A stretch of DNA of 64,000 nucleotides. Source: Microbacterium esteraromaticum (lineage in GTDB: Bacteria > Actinomycetota > Actinomycetes > Actinomycetales > Microbacteriaceae). Every line of letters begins with the position of its first letter. The first letter of the stretch is position 1. Position numbers and translations under genes: made by a program. This document shows positions 1-7,482 of the stretch, one piece after another. The stretch covers positions 1,798,001-1,862,000 of the forward strand of contig NZ_JAFBBS010000001.1 in NCBI RefSeq assembly GCF_016907315.1. The letters run 5' to 3'. The notes below the pieces were generated by a model. It was not told where the DNA came from. It did no database searches and worked only from the letters and a program-made list of their open reading frames with translations.

Positions 1-497
1 GATGCCACTCCGTAGGTGAACGGGGAGTTGGCGCTCAGCGCGAGCAGTACAGGCAGCCACGCACGCACGCGCCGCAGGGCGCGGACGCGCTCTTCATCGC
101 CGAATACCTCGACGTGCACATGCAGCCCGTTCACGGCGTGCTGCCTGGTGAGCTGACCGAGCAGCGTCTGCACGTCGTCGTAGTGCTTCGACGCGGAGAT
201 CAGCGGCGCACCCCACTGCGCGAGCGGGGCTCCCGTCGCCGCGACGATCGCGTTCTCGGGGGCGAGGCCCGCAAGCGTCCGGCGCATGCCGCCGAGCTGC
301 TGCCCCGCCTCGGCGAGGGTGCGGACCGGGTCGGTGGCGCACTCGAACTGGCAGGTGAGGTACTCCGACGTGATCATGCCGCCACCGGCGGCCGGACCCT
401 TCACACGCTCGACGATGCCGCTGCCGGACAGCGGCACGAGCGCCGACGCGTCGAGCAGCAGGAACTCCTCTTCCATACCGAACCGCGTGGCATCCAC
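1..497 (-). CDS. Carboxylate-amine ligase, YbdK/GCS2 family (C-terminus outside window)
   Basis: ATP-dependent ligase of the glutamate-cysteine ligase 2 family, which joins an amino acid carboxylate to an amine; the physiological substrate of this branch is usually unknown. The visible N-terminal 165 residues open with FGMEEEFLLLD, the family ATP/Mg-binding start. They also contain TSEYLTCQFE, LHVHVEV and ALSANSPF, all characteristic of the family. I chose the GTG start because a GAGGAG ribosome site lies about 8 nt upstream and the family motif begins 7 residues later. The gene runs off the left edge, so more than half is missing. Family assignment is firm, substrate unknown. Confidence 0.88.
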   Translation of the reverse strand, partial: MDATRFGMEEEFLLLDASALVPLSGSGIVERVKGPAAGGGMITSEYLTCQFECATDPVRTLAEAGQQLGGMRRTLAGLAPENAIVAATGAPLAQWGAPLISASKHYDDVQTLLGQLTRQHAVNGLHVHVEVFGDEERVRALRRVRAWLPVLLALSANSPFTYGVA

Positions 498-545
498 CGG
501 CGCCTCCTCTTGTCTCCAGGCCGCGTCGGGCCGCTGATACGACAA

Positions 546-573
546 GCGCCGCCGACCCGTGGGTCGACGGCGC
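546..573 (-). terminator. Putative terminator downstream of csbD
   Basis: A hairpin of arms GCGCCG-C-CGACCC and GGGTCG-A-CGGCGC (one mismatch, 2-nt loop) lies 27 nt after the CsbD stop codon. On the minus strand it is followed by TTGTCG, a weak T run, as often seen in high-GC actinobacteria. Confidence 0.5.
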
Positions 574-599
574 GCTGTCGGGCACGATGGCCGCGAAGA

Positions 600-773
600 T
601 TACTTGTCGAACGCGTCCTTGACGTCGTCGCCGATCTTCTTGGCGTCGGCCTTCACCTGGTCGCGCTTGCCTTCGGCTTCGAGGCGCTCGTTGTCGGTGG
701 CATCGCCGATGCCCTCCTTGGCCTTGCCCACAGCCTTCTCGGTGTTGTGCTTGGCGTCGTCCATGATTCCCAT
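600..773 (-). CDS. CsbD family stress protein
   Basis: A 57-residue, highly charged, Lys/Asp/Ala-rich hydrophilic protein of the CsbD family. These are small general-stress proteins whose molecular role is unsettled. The whole protein matches the family pattern: MGIMDDAKHNTEKAVGKAKEG at the start, then a second amphipathic stretch EAEGKRDQVKADAKKIGDD. The start is MGIMDD, with GGAGGG 7 nt upstream, not the longer upstream reading. It stands alone between two minus-strand genes with its own spacer on each side and a hairpin after the stop, so it is probably monocistronic. Confidence 0.9.
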   Translation of the reverse strand: MGIMDDAKHNTEKAVGKAKEGIGDATDNERLEAEGKRDQVKADAKKIGDDVKDAFDK

Positions 774-924
774 GTCGTTTCCCTCCGTTAGGGGCGGAAG
801 CACCGCCCTGGCTGACGTGGAGATGCCAGCGTGTCATCCGTGCACTGGTTCGTGCCAAGGGATTGACAGGCGCCCCGGCTCGCGTTAGCGGCCGATCCCC
901 AGGTGGATGGCCCGATTCCGGATG

Positions 925-2373
925 CTATTGCCGCGCCATCCAGTCCTTCCAGGCCTGCTCGCTGAAGCGGGGGTCGTCGACGATCTGGACCAGGTTCTCA
1001 TCGAGCGCCCGTGCGCCGGCAAGCGCGAGCTGCCACGGGTCGCCGCCGTTCTCGGCCAGGAACAGGTAGTACGACCCGGCCGCGACATACGACAGCCAGG
1101 CGTCCTCCTCAGAGAAGGTCTCGTCGTCGAGGGCCGCCGCCCCCTGCTCGGCGACGAGGTCCTGCACCTCCCAGTAACCCAGCCAGTCGCGCTCGGTGAG
1201 CCCTGTGCGCAGCTCGATATAGGTGGCGAAGCCCTCGTACACGGCGATGGGCGGCTCATCGGATGACGTGAGCGGGGCGGCCGCGTAGTGCAGCCCGTGC
1301 GCGAACTCGTGAGTGAACGTCGCCAGCCGGGTGTCGGCGCTGAGCGGGCCCATCACGACCTGCACGCCTGACGACGATCCGCCGATGGCGATGTCGGGCT
1401 CGAACAGATCCGATCGGGCGGCCGGCCGCTCGGTGGCCTGGGCGTAAGCGGCGACCTCGAGCTCGTCAGCCTTCCCCTCTCCCCCGTACCAGCGGTTCAT
1501 CCGGTCGGCCGACGCCGTGATCCCTGAGACGAAGCCCTTCATCGGCACCGCTCCTCCCAGGTCGGCGATGGCGTCGATCGCCTTGACCGCGGCCTTCTCG
1601 GCGGTGTCGGCCGTGGCATCCACGAGAGCTTTCTCGTCCTGCATCCCGTACAGCACGACATGGTCGCGCTTGACGACGTGGATCGGACCCTCGTCCCACG
1701 GCATCGACGTCCACGGCTCGAACGACGAGATGCGCAGATCCTCGCCCGAGCCGGTGGTGGTGATGTCGTAGCCGTAGCCCTGCGTGAGCCGGTAGCCGGC
1801 ATCGGCATCGCCGCTACCACGCACCGGCCTGGCCGAGAACGCGAGCTCGGCGCCGAGGAACGCGCCCTCTCCCCCGCTGCTGCCCAGGGCGGGCACGATG
1901 TACGCGGTCGTCCATCCGATCCTCGTGGTGTTGTCCCACCACAGCGCGAGCTGGTCGCGCGCGCCGTCGGTCGCGTACGAGAGGAAGCGCTCGCGGTCCT
2001 TCTCGCGCAGCGCCTCGTTCATCGAGACCCAGGCGTGCGGCAGACGCGCCGAGTCGGGAACGTAGTCGGGTAGCCACGGCGACTGCGCATCGGGTTCTGC
2101 GAAGTCCGCCGCGGCGCCGGATGCCGGTACCTCCGGCCACCGCGTGGCGGCCCACCCCGCGCTCGCCGCGACCACCATCGCAGTGGCGATGGCGATCGTC
2201 AGCCGTGCGCGACGCCGGGCACGCGCCGGCTCGTGTGCCGGTTGCGGTACCTGGGCCGGTTCGGGCGCTGGCGCCGGATCGGATGCCACGGTCGGTTCGG
2301 GCGCCGGCGCCGGATCGGATGCCACGGTCGGTTTGGGCGCCTGAACCGGATCGCGTGGGTGCTGATCGGTCAT
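925..2373 (-). CDS. Membrane-anchored HExxH metallopeptidase-like protein
   Basis: A 482-residue protein with a Pro/Ala-rich cytoplasmic N-terminus, one transmembrane segment (about 57-76) and an extracellular domain. The zincin motif HEFAH is at 355-359, and YEGFA with a candidate third ligand Glu380 lies 21 residues on. This is the HExxH...E arrangement of M1/MA-clan peptidases, so a zinc peptidase fold is likely, but no substrate can be named. The N-terminus holds two exact tandem copies of PTVASDPAPAPE (15-38), encoded by a 36-nt DNA repeat. It begins in an ATGA overlap with the stop of the upstream gene (2370-3329), so the two are translationally coupled. The middle region (about 100-330) resembles nothing I recognise. 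Confidence 0.7.
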   Translation of the reverse strand: MTDQHPRDPVQAPKPTVASDPAPAPEPTVASDPAPAPEPAQVPQPAHEPARARRRARLTIAIATAMVVAASAGWAATRWPEVPASGAAADFAEPDAQSPWLPDYVPDSARLPHAWVSMNEALREKDRERFLSYATDGARDQLALWWDNTTRIGWTTAYIVPALGSSGGEGAFLGAELAFSARPVRGSGDADAGYRLTQGYGYDITTTGSGEDLRISSFEPWTSMPWDEGPIHVVKRDHVVLYGMQDEKALVDATADTAEKAAVKAIDAIADLGGAVPMKGFVSGITASADRMNRWYGGEGKADELEVAAYAQATERPAARSDLFEPDIAIGGSSSGVQVVMGPLSADTRLATFTHEFAHGLHYAAAPLTSSDEPPIAVYEGFATYIELRTGLTERDWLGYWEVQDLVAEQGAAALDDETFSEEDAWLSYVAAGSYYLFLAENGGDPWQLALAGARALDENLVQIVDDPRFSEQAWKDWMARQ

Positions 2374-3329
2374 CCCTCACCTCGATCCTCGATGCGCACC
2401 AGGCGCGTCGCCGTCTCGTCGTCGTCGGTGGTCACCGCTGCGAAAGTCACGACGTAGCGGTCGGCGACCAGATACTGCGTGAACGGAGGGCGCAGGGCGC
2501 GCATCGCATCACCCTCGACCCTTGTGAGCTCCGCCGGGATGGACGAGGGGTCTGCGGCGTCGACAGCGGGGAACTCCGCGACCAGGGCATCCGGATCCAC
2601 GTCGTCGGCCAGCACCTCTGCTCCGTCGTCCCCGCCGAAGAAGCAGCTCGACGTCAGCGTTGCGTCGATGCGGGCCGCGTCGGCGAGCTGGGCGAGGGCG
2701 TTCGCCGGCGTCTCGCACGCGAAGTCGTCGGCGGAGCCGCGCGGGTCGGAGGCGAGGGTCGACTCGGCGCGCGCGGCGCGGTCGCCTGCGGCCGGAAGAG
2801 TGATCCCGGTGACTCGCCACGGCCCGACAGCCGTGGGCGCCTTCTTCGCGTCGGCCCGCTGCGGAACCGTCGACCCGTAATAGAAGGGCCTGGTGAGCCA
2901 GATCCTCTGCGGGATCGCGGCCGTGCCGCGCTTGCCGCCGATCCGGTGGCGATAGCGGATGGTCACGACCGCGCTCGCCGTATCGCTGCGCTCCAGAGAG
3001 GCGCCGTCGAACGTCAGGCCGCCTGCGGTGTACGAGGCGGTCAGGTGCAGCGCATCCGCCGTCTGCTCATCGCCTATGACCGGCGCTCCGACCGGCACCG
3101 CCTCCGCCAGCAGAGGGCTCGCAGCGTCTCGCCAGTCGGACTCGCCCTGCGTCGCGGCGTCGAGAAAGCTGCGCAGCGTCGCCTCGGCCTCGCGCCTCGT
3201 GCCGTCGCGGATGTAGTCCGGCAGCACGGCAGCTGCGGTGATCGCGAGACCGGCGACGATGATGCAGACGACCAGCAGCGCCATCGTGCCCCGCGTGCTG
3301 GCACGCGGGCGCGGGTGATCGGTGGGCAT
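2370..3329 (-). CDS. Single-pass membrane protein of unknown function, partner of the zincin gene
   Basis: A 319-residue protein with a short basic cytoplasmic N-terminus, one membrane helix (about 14-38) and a secreted domain with two cysteines (CETP, SSCFF). Not recognised. The start at MPTDHPRPR follows GAGGAG by 4-5 nt; a longer upstream frame has no such site. The region after the helix (EAEATLRSFLDAATQG) resembles the helical stalk of NTF2-like periplasmic domains, which would fit an accessory domain, but this is only an impression. It overlaps the metallopeptidase gene by ATGA, suggesting the pair forms a membrane complex. Confidence 0.6.
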   Translation of the reverse strand: MPTDHPRPRASTRGTMALLVVCIIVAGLAITAAAVLPDYIRDGTRREAEATLRSFLDAATQGESDWRDAASPLLAEAVPVGAPVIGDEQTADALHLTASYTAGGLTFDGASLERSDTASAVVTIRYRHRIGGKRGTAAIPQRIWLTRPFYYGSTVPQRADAKKAPTAVGPWRVTGITLPAAGDRAARAESTLASDPRGSADDFACETPANALAQLADAARIDATLTSSCFFGGDDGAEVLADDVDPDALVAEFPAVDAADPSSIPAELTRVEGDAMRALRPPFTQYLVADRYVVTFAAVTTDDDETATRLVRIEDRGEG

Positions 3330-3648
3330 CGCACTCCTCGGCCGAACGGGTGAAGTCAGCGTACTTCGCCCGTGGGCCGACGAGGACATATGCCGACATG
3401 ATGCGGCTCGGAGAGGGTGTCGGCCTCGCTGTGCTGACGAACCTCTCCGAGCCTGCTATCCCCATGAGGTCCTTCAGGACGTATCCTGAAGGAGCGTGCG
3501 GTGGGACCTGATCGCTTCTCCGAAATCCCCCTTCGGTGACGGCTACTCCCCAGTTTCCGACGATCTCCGCATGCAGCTGGCCACTTGCCTGTACCTCCCC
3601 AGAAGGTAAGGCGAGGGTGCCGGTATCATCATGACACTGTTTCGAGGT

Positions 3649-3672
3649 TTTGTCCCCCATATGGGGGACAAA
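3649..3672. promoter_or_regulatory. Perfect 24-nt palindrome, candidate operator
   Basis: TTTGTCCCCCAT is followed directly by its exact reverse complement. Drawn as RNA it gives a 10-bp stem with an ATAT loop followed by TTTTT, so it could also be a plus-strand terminator. However, no plus-strand gene lies upstream, and a promoter-like pair (GGGACA, 18 nt, TATGCT) begins inside its right arm. I therefore prefer an operator reading. Confidence 0.5.
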
Positions 3673-3694
3673 TTTTTAAAAAAGTGTGTATGCT
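3665..3694 (+). promoter_or_regulatory. Candidate promoter overlapping the palindrome
   Basis: GGGACA (3665-3670) and TATGCT (3689-3694) are separated by 18 nt of AT-rich sequence. Transcription would start near 3701 and give a leader of about 180 nt before cspA, a length typical of cold-shock mRNAs. Confidence 0.4.
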
Positions 3695-3722
3695 GAATCT
3701 GACGCACCCTCCGGTCGTCTTC

Positions 3723-3753
3723 GGCCCTCACCGCTCCCCCCGCGGTGGGGGCC
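3723..3753 (+). other. Strong GC hairpin in the cspA upstream region
   Basis: Arms GGCCCTCACCGC and GCGGTGGGGGCC pair over 12 positions with one G-T wobble around a 7-nt loop, followed by TTCC. It lies just after the candidate start near 3701, so it may end a short RNA, act as an attenuator, or form part of a structured leader. Confidence 0.5.
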
Positions 3754-3764
3754 TTCCACGTTTC

Positions 3765-3779
3765 ATGCAACATTTGCAT
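3765..3779. promoter_or_regulatory. Small palindrome ATGCAA-CAT-TTGCAT
   Basis: Perfect 6-bp arms around a 3-nt centre, 20 nt upstream of the cspA-proximal -35 element. It has the size and spacing of a dimeric repressor or activator site. The binding protein is unknown. Confidence 0.35.
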
Positions 3780-3798
3780 CACCTTCCGTTCGGACCTG

Positions 3799-3826
3799 TT
3801 GACGAACGGGTCGCCTGGGATAGCGT
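3799..3826 (+). promoter_or_regulatory. Candidate housekeeping promoter of the cold-shock gene
   Basis: TTGACG (3799-3804), 16-nt spacer, TAGCGT (3821-3826). It fits the actinobacterial SigA pattern and would give a leader of about 45 nt. Confidence 0.55.
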
Positions 3827-3879
3827 TAGCGCAGTCGGGGCGTCCTGCGTCGGCATAGCAATCAGCAGAACGGCAGTAA

Positions 3880-4086
3880 ATGAGCACCCAGGGCACGGTC
3901 AAGTGGTTCAACTCGGAGAAGGGCTTCGGCTTCATCTCCCCCGATGACGGAGGCGCCGACGTGTTCGCGCACTACTCCGCGATCCAGTCCAACGGTTACC
4001 GCTCGCTCGAGGAGAACCAGCGCGTCGAGTTCGATGTGGCGCAGGGTCCCAAGGGCCTGCAGGCCGAGAACATCCGCCCTCTCTGA
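3880..4086 (+). CDS. Cold-shock domain protein (CspA family)
   Basis: A 68-residue single cold-shock domain, an OB fold that binds single-stranded RNA or DNA and melts RNA structure. The RNP1 motif is KGFGFI (residues 14-19) and the RNP2-like motif is [15 protein letters not shown] at the N-terminus is the family hallmark, and the length is typical. The start has no clear Shine-Dalgarno site, unusual for an abundant protein, so leader structure may govern translation. The gene is monocistronic: long upstream region with two candidate promoters, and a near-perfect terminator 10 nt after the stop. Confidence 0.95.
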   Translation: MSTQGTVKWFNSEKGFGFISPDDGGADVFAHYSAIQSNGYRSLEENQRVEFDVAQGPKGLQAENIRPL

Positions 4087-4096
4087 GGCGGGTTCC

Positions 4097-4130
4097 GAAC
4101 TCCCCGGTGCTGAACGGCACCGGGGAGTTC
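4097..4130 (+). terminator. Terminator of the cold-shock gene
   Basis: A perfect 14-bp stem, GAACTCCCCGGTGC and its complement, around a TGAACG loop, 10 nt after the stop. It lies between convergent genes, so it can serve both. Confidence 0.85.
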
Positions 4131-4146
4131 TGCGTCTCGAGGGCGT

Positions 4147-4815
4147 TCAGCCCAGCAGGAGCGCGTGCAGCTCGGCCGTGTCGGCCGCGCGGGCCTTCGC
4201 GCCCTCGGCCTCGGAAGGACGGCCGAAGCCCCACTCGGAGAAGATCACCGGGATGCCGTGCTCGGCCGCGCCGTCGACGTCGTGATGGCGGTCGCCGATG
4301 AGCACCGGGCGCGAGACGTCGACTCCGGCGGCCTTCAGGCGATCGAGCGCCTGGCCGACGACGAAGGCCTTGCCGTCATGGTTGCCGACCGTGCCGACGC
4401 GAGCACCCGAGACCGCGGTGAACAGCGGCGTCAGCTCGTAGTGGTCGAGGATCGCCCGCACCTGGTTCTCGGGCTTCGTGCTGGCGGTCGCCTGCGGGAT
4501 GCCGGCGGCGTGCACCGCGCGAAGCACGTCAGCGACGCCGGGGTAGAGGTCGACCGATGCCGCGTATCCGTCTGCGGCCGCCAGTGCGCGGTACCGCTGC
4601 ACGGCCTCCTCGGCCTGCACCGCGTTCATCCCCGCACGCAGCTGGAAGGACTCGAGCATGGGCGGCCCGATCCAGAGCGACAGGGCATCGGCATCGGGCT
4701 CGGGCAGACCGTACGAGGCGAACACCTGCTGCAGGCGGGGGAGGATGCCCGCAGACGCGTCGGCGATGGTGCCGTCGACGTCCCAGAGTATGCAGGTGTA
4801 GGTCGATTCGGGCAT
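4147..4815 (-). CDS. HAD-superfamily hydrolase, phosphoglycolate-phosphatase-like
   Basis: A 222-residue HAD phosphatase. Motif I is LWDVDGT, with nucleophile Asp12 and acid/base Asp14. A helical cap follows (about 20-85). Motif II is the serine/threonine of ATAST, motif III a basic residue in the NHDGK region, and motif IV GDRHHD in GDRHHDVDGA. The cap and length match the Gph/PGP subfamily, which removes phosphate from small molecules such as 2-phosphoglycolate; the substrate is not determined by sequence. It stands alone on the minus strand and its start lies 34 nt from repeat copy 1. Confidence 0.85.
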   Translation of the reverse strand: MPESTYTCILWDVDGTIADASAGILPRLQQVFASYGLPEPDADALSLWIGPPMLESFQLRAGMNAVQAEEAVQRYRALAAADGYAASVDLYPGVADVLRAVHAAGIPQATASTKPENQVRAILDHYELTPLFTAVSGARVGTVGNHDGKAFVVGQALDRLKAAGVDVSRPVLIGDRHHDVDGAAEHGIPVIFSEWGFGRPSEAEGAKARAADTAELHALLLG

Positions 4816-4848
4816 GCATCCAGCCTATGGTGCGGCCTGCCGGTGCTC

Positions 4849-4930
4849 GTAACTCAGGAGACATGCCATGGACCGGCTGCTGAGCCGTGGCGCGGGCGTC
4901 CTGCTCGGCTGTCCTTCCTGAGCTGTGAAC
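4849..4930. repeat. Dispersed inverted-end repeat, copy 1
   Basis: Begins GTAACTCAGGAG and ends TCCTGAGCTGTGAAC, a slightly degraded form of the GTTCACAACTCAGGA / TCCTGAGTTGTGAAC pair in four other places in the window. About 82 nt. The interior is not conserved. It starts 12 nt after the stop of the minus-strand lipoprotein gene. Confidence 0.8.
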
Positions 4931-4941
4931 AGCGCGGCGGC

Positions 4942-5388
4942 TCAGCTGCCAGGGGACTCGGCGGCCTCGTCGGGGGAGTTCGGCGTCCAGCCGAGCCAGC
5001 CGTCATCGGTGCGAGCGACCGACCACGATCCGCAGGCGAAGACCGTGTCGATCTTGTACACGTCCGGTGCACCCGAGACCACGTAGTTCGGCGGCGATCG
5101 GCGGGACGTCTCGGCGCACACCGCGGGATCGAGATCCTTCGAGCTGCGCAGCAGGAGCACGGTGTCCGATGCCGTGGTCGAGGCGGTGCCCTCGATCTCC
5201 GTCGCGTCGGCGGGTATCCAGTTCTGCTCGCCGTCCCAGCCTTCCTCCAAGGCTGCGCGGTCTGCGAACGAGAGGGACTTCTGGTGATGCGCCACCGCGT
5301 CGAACACCGAGCATCCGGTGGCGAGCAGAGCGACGGGCAGCAGGAGGGCACCGGCGAAGGCGGCGCGGAGAGCGGGACGGTTGGTCAT
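4942..5388 (-). CDS. Putative lipoprotein of unknown function
   Basis: 148 residues. An N-terminal signal sequence with basic head, hydrophobic core and lipobox LLATGC predicts lipid attachment at Cys26 and display on the outer membrane face. The mature part has three cysteines (DPAVCAET, TVFACGSW region) and shows no family I recognise. MTNRPALRAA is taken as the start because it gives a normal signal peptide; a longer frame would add 22 residues before it. Its promoter is separate from nucS, which lies upstream. The 3' end is followed at once by repeat copy 1. Confidence 0.7.
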   Translation of the reverse strand: MTNRPALRAAFAGALLLPVALLATGCSVFDAVAHHQKSLSFADRAALEEGWDGEQNWIPADATEIEGTASTTASDTVLLLRSSKDLDPAVCAETSRRSPPNYVVSGAPDVYKIDTVFACGSWSVARTDDGWLGWTPNSPDEAAESPGS

Positions 5389-5483
5389 GCTTCCAGCCTC
5401 GCGGCGCCCGACTCCTGGGTCATCGGTCCGCGGAGTGACCCGCATACACCGCACGGATGATCCCGGCGCGGCCCAGATGCGCG

Positions 5484-6179
5484 TCAGAACAGGCGGGGGA
5501 TGCCCGATTCGATGCCCTTCATGCCCTCGTAGTCGAGCACGACGCAGCGGATGCCGCGGTCTTCTGCGAGCACGCGGGCCTGCGGCTTGATCTCCTGCGC
5601 AGCGAACACGCCCGTGACGGGAGCGAGATGCGGGTCGCGCCCGAGCAGCTCGAGGTAGCGGGTGAGCTGCTCGACGCCGTCGATGTCTCCACGGCGCTTC
5701 ACCTCGACCGCGATCGCGGCGCCATGGGCATCCCGCACCATCAGGTCGACGGGACCGATCGCCGTCGGATACTCGCGGCGCACGAGGGTCGCGCCCTCGC
5801 TGATCAGATCGACCTGCTCGGCGAGCAGGCGCTGCAGGTCGGCCTCTACGCCGTCTTTCTGCAGGCCAGGGTCGATGCCCAGCTCATGGTTGGAGTCGTG
5901 GATGATCTCGTAGATCTGCACGCGCAGTGCGTCGCCGGTCTTCTTGTGGGTGACGCGCCAGACCTCGATCACGCCGGCACTGGCCTCTTCCTCGCCCGGG
6001 ATCTCGGGGGCGAGCGAGCACGGCGGGCTCATCCAGTTCAGCGGCTTGTAGCTGCCGCCGTCGGAGTGCACGAGCAGACTGCCGTCACCCTTGTGCACCA
6101 GCAGACGCGTGGCGAGGGGCAGATGGGCGTTGAGCCGGCCGGTGTAGTCGACCGAGCAGCGGGCGATGACGAGACGCAC
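5484..6179 (-). CDS. nucS: Endonuclease NucS (mismatch repair)
   Basis: A 231-residue actinobacterial NucS. It cuts both strands at G-T, G-G and T-T mismatches and replaces MutSL in most Actinobacteria (family knowledge). The N-terminal DNA-binding part has [19 protein letters not shown]. The C-terminal RecB-like nuclease core carries VDLMVRD (Asp145), EVKRRG (Glu159, Lys161) and QLTRYLELL (Gln171, Tyr175), the expected active-site set. The protein ends in IPRLF, resembling the C-terminal peptide by which NucS contacts the sliding clamp. Length is normal. It is followed by a minus-strand lipoprotein gene and preceded by the MFS gene 9 nt away. Confidence 0.95.
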   Translation of the reverse strand: MRLVIARCSVDYTGRLNAHLPLATRLLVHKGDGSLLVHSDGGSYKPLNWMSPPCSLAPEIPGEEEASAGVIEVWRVTHKKTGDALRVQIYEIIHDSNHELGIDPGLQKDGVEADLQRLLAEQVDLISEGATLVRREYPTAIGPVDLMVRDAHGAAIAVEVKRRGDIDGVEQLTRYLELLGRDPHLAPVTGVFAAQEIKPQARVLAEDRGIRCVVLDYEGMKGIESGIPRLF

Positions 6180-6188
6180 CCGAAGAGC

Positions 6189-7412
6189 CTACTTCGTCGC
6201 AGCGGGCTCGATGGTCTTCAACGGCTTCGCAGCCGACGAGAACAGACCCGACATGACCACGAGCGCCACCAGGATGAAGAGGGTGTTGAGCAGGCCGAAG
6301 TGCTGGCTGATCACGCCCAGGACCGGCGGGCCGCCGAGGAACGCGACGTAGCCGATGGTGGCCGCGGCGCTCACGCGCGCTGCGGCCTTAGCCGGGTCGT
6401 CGGCGGCGGCCGACATGCCGAGCGGGAAGCCGAGCGAGGCGCCGATGCCCCAGAGCGCCGCCCCCAGCAGCACCAGCGGAAGGCTCGGGGCGAGGATGAA
6501 GAGCAGGATGCCGGATGCCGCCGTCACCGCCAGCACGCGCAGCACGCCGACCCGGCCGAAGCGGTCGACGAGCGGCCCGCCGAACAGCCGGACGACCGTC
6601 ATGCCGACGGAGAAGACGGTGAGCGCCAGGGCGCCCATGCCGACCTCCTGCTCGTGACCCTCGACGACGCCGAGGGTGATCCAGTCGTTGGCGCCGCCCT
6701 CCGCGAACGACATGCCGAGCATGACGACGCCCAGCGCGTAGGTCCGTGGTTCCCGCCACACCTCGAGCGCAGTGTGCATGCGCTGACGGAAAGGCGGCTT
6801 CTCGTCTGGTGCCGGATCGAGCGCCGCCTCGCGCGCGGGCACCTGGAAGAAGCAGACGACCGCGGCGGCGATGATGACCGCGCCGACGACGCCGGCGTGG
6901 GTCGCGACGTTCATCGAGAGCAGGGCCGCGCCTGCCCCCGCTCCGGCGCCGATGACGGTTCCGAAGCTGAAGAACGCGTGGAACACCGGCAGGATCGTCT
7001 TGCCCATCTGCTGCTCGATGGCCGTCGCCTCGACGTTCATCATCACGTCGACCGAGCCGTTGCCGAATCCGAAGAGGATCAGCCCGGCGATGACGACGGG
7101 AACCGATCCGAAGATGTCGGTGCCGAGCCCGATCAGGATCACTCCGGACCCGAACAGCGCCATGCCGATCAGCATCCCGAGCCGTGCGCCCGTTCGGGCC
7201 ATGACGATCGGGCCGGTCGAGATGCCGATGATCGACGAGATGCCCATGCCGAGCAGCAGCAGGCCGATCTGCGCCTTGTCGATCTGCAGTGCGGCGGCGA
7301 TGCTGGGCACGCGGGAGGCCCAGGTCGCGATCGACAGCCCGCTGGCGAGGAAGATCGCGAAGATCGCGATGCGCCAGCGGACGAACTGCGAGCGGGTGAG
7401 GGCTGTCTCCAT
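6189..7412 (-). CDS. MFS transporter
   Basis: A 407-residue major-facilitator permease with about twelve membrane helices and a central cytoplasmic loop (KPPFRQRMHTALEVWREPR). It resembles the YbjJ-like branch of putative exporters (SGLSIATWASRVPSIAAAL near the N-terminus); the substrate cannot be read from sequence. It is divergent from a LacI-family regulator, and an inverted repeat of LacI-type sequence lies 13 nt before its start, so it is very probably repressed by that regulator. Its stop lies 9 nt from nucS, so read-through into nucS is possible. Confidence 0.85.
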   Translation of the reverse strand: METALTRSQFVRWRIAIFAIFLASGLSIATWASRVPSIAAALQIDKAQIGLLLLGMGISSIIGISTGPIVMARTGARLGMLIGMALFGSGVILIGLGTDIFGSVPVVIAGLILFGFGNGSVDVMMNVEATAIEQQMGKTILPVFHAFFSFGTVIGAGAGAGAALLSMNVATHAGVVGAVIIAAAVVCFFQVPAREAALDPAPDEKPPFRQRMHTALEVWREPRTYALGVVMLGMSFAEGGANDWITLGVVEGHEQEVGMGALALTVFSVGMTVVRLFGGPLVDRFGRVGVLRVLAVTAASGILLFILAPSLPLVLLGAALWGIGASLGFPLGMSAAADDPAKAAARVSAAATIGYVAFLGGPPVLGVISQHFGLLNTLFILVALVVMSGLFSSAAKPLKTIEPAATK

Positions 7413-7424
7413 CCGCCCATCGTA

Positions 7425-7440
7425 ATCGAAACGATTCGAT
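7425..7440. promoter_or_regulatory. LacI-type operator between MFS gene and regulator
   Basis: ATCGAAACGATTCGAT has 6-bp inverted arms ATCGAA/TTCGAT around ACGA, close to the common LacI-family consensus with central CG. It lies 13 nt upstream of the MFS start and 43 nt upstream of the regulator start, placed to control both. Confidence 0.75.
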
Positions 7441-7470
7441 CCGCCAGAATCCGCCCGTGAGCGATCGGGT

Positions 7471-7476
7471 TATCCT
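7471..7476 (+). promoter_or_regulatory. -10 element giving a leaderless LacI-family mRNA
   Basis: TATCCT ends 6 nt before the ATG at 7483, so transcription should start at or next to the start codon. No ribosome-binding site precedes the gene. The same TATCCT-6 nt-ATG layout occurs before the TetR gene at 25280. Confidence 0.6.
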
Positions 7477-7482
7477 CGGATC

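Larger units (their letters stand above)
3330..3879. other. Long intergenic region upstream of the cold-shock gene
   Basis: 550 bp without a convincing gene, divergent between the membrane-protein gene and cspA. It holds a 24-nt perfect palindrome, an AT-rich stretch with a promoter-like pair, a strong GC hairpin, a second small palindrome and a promoter close to cspA, each listed separately. Open frames here have no ribosome sites and no recognisable products. Confidence 0.6.

Noticed and set aside
5457..7460. 667-codon open frame covering nucS and the MFS gene antisense
   Set aside because: Spans two genes and their spacer, with no motif; antisense artefact.
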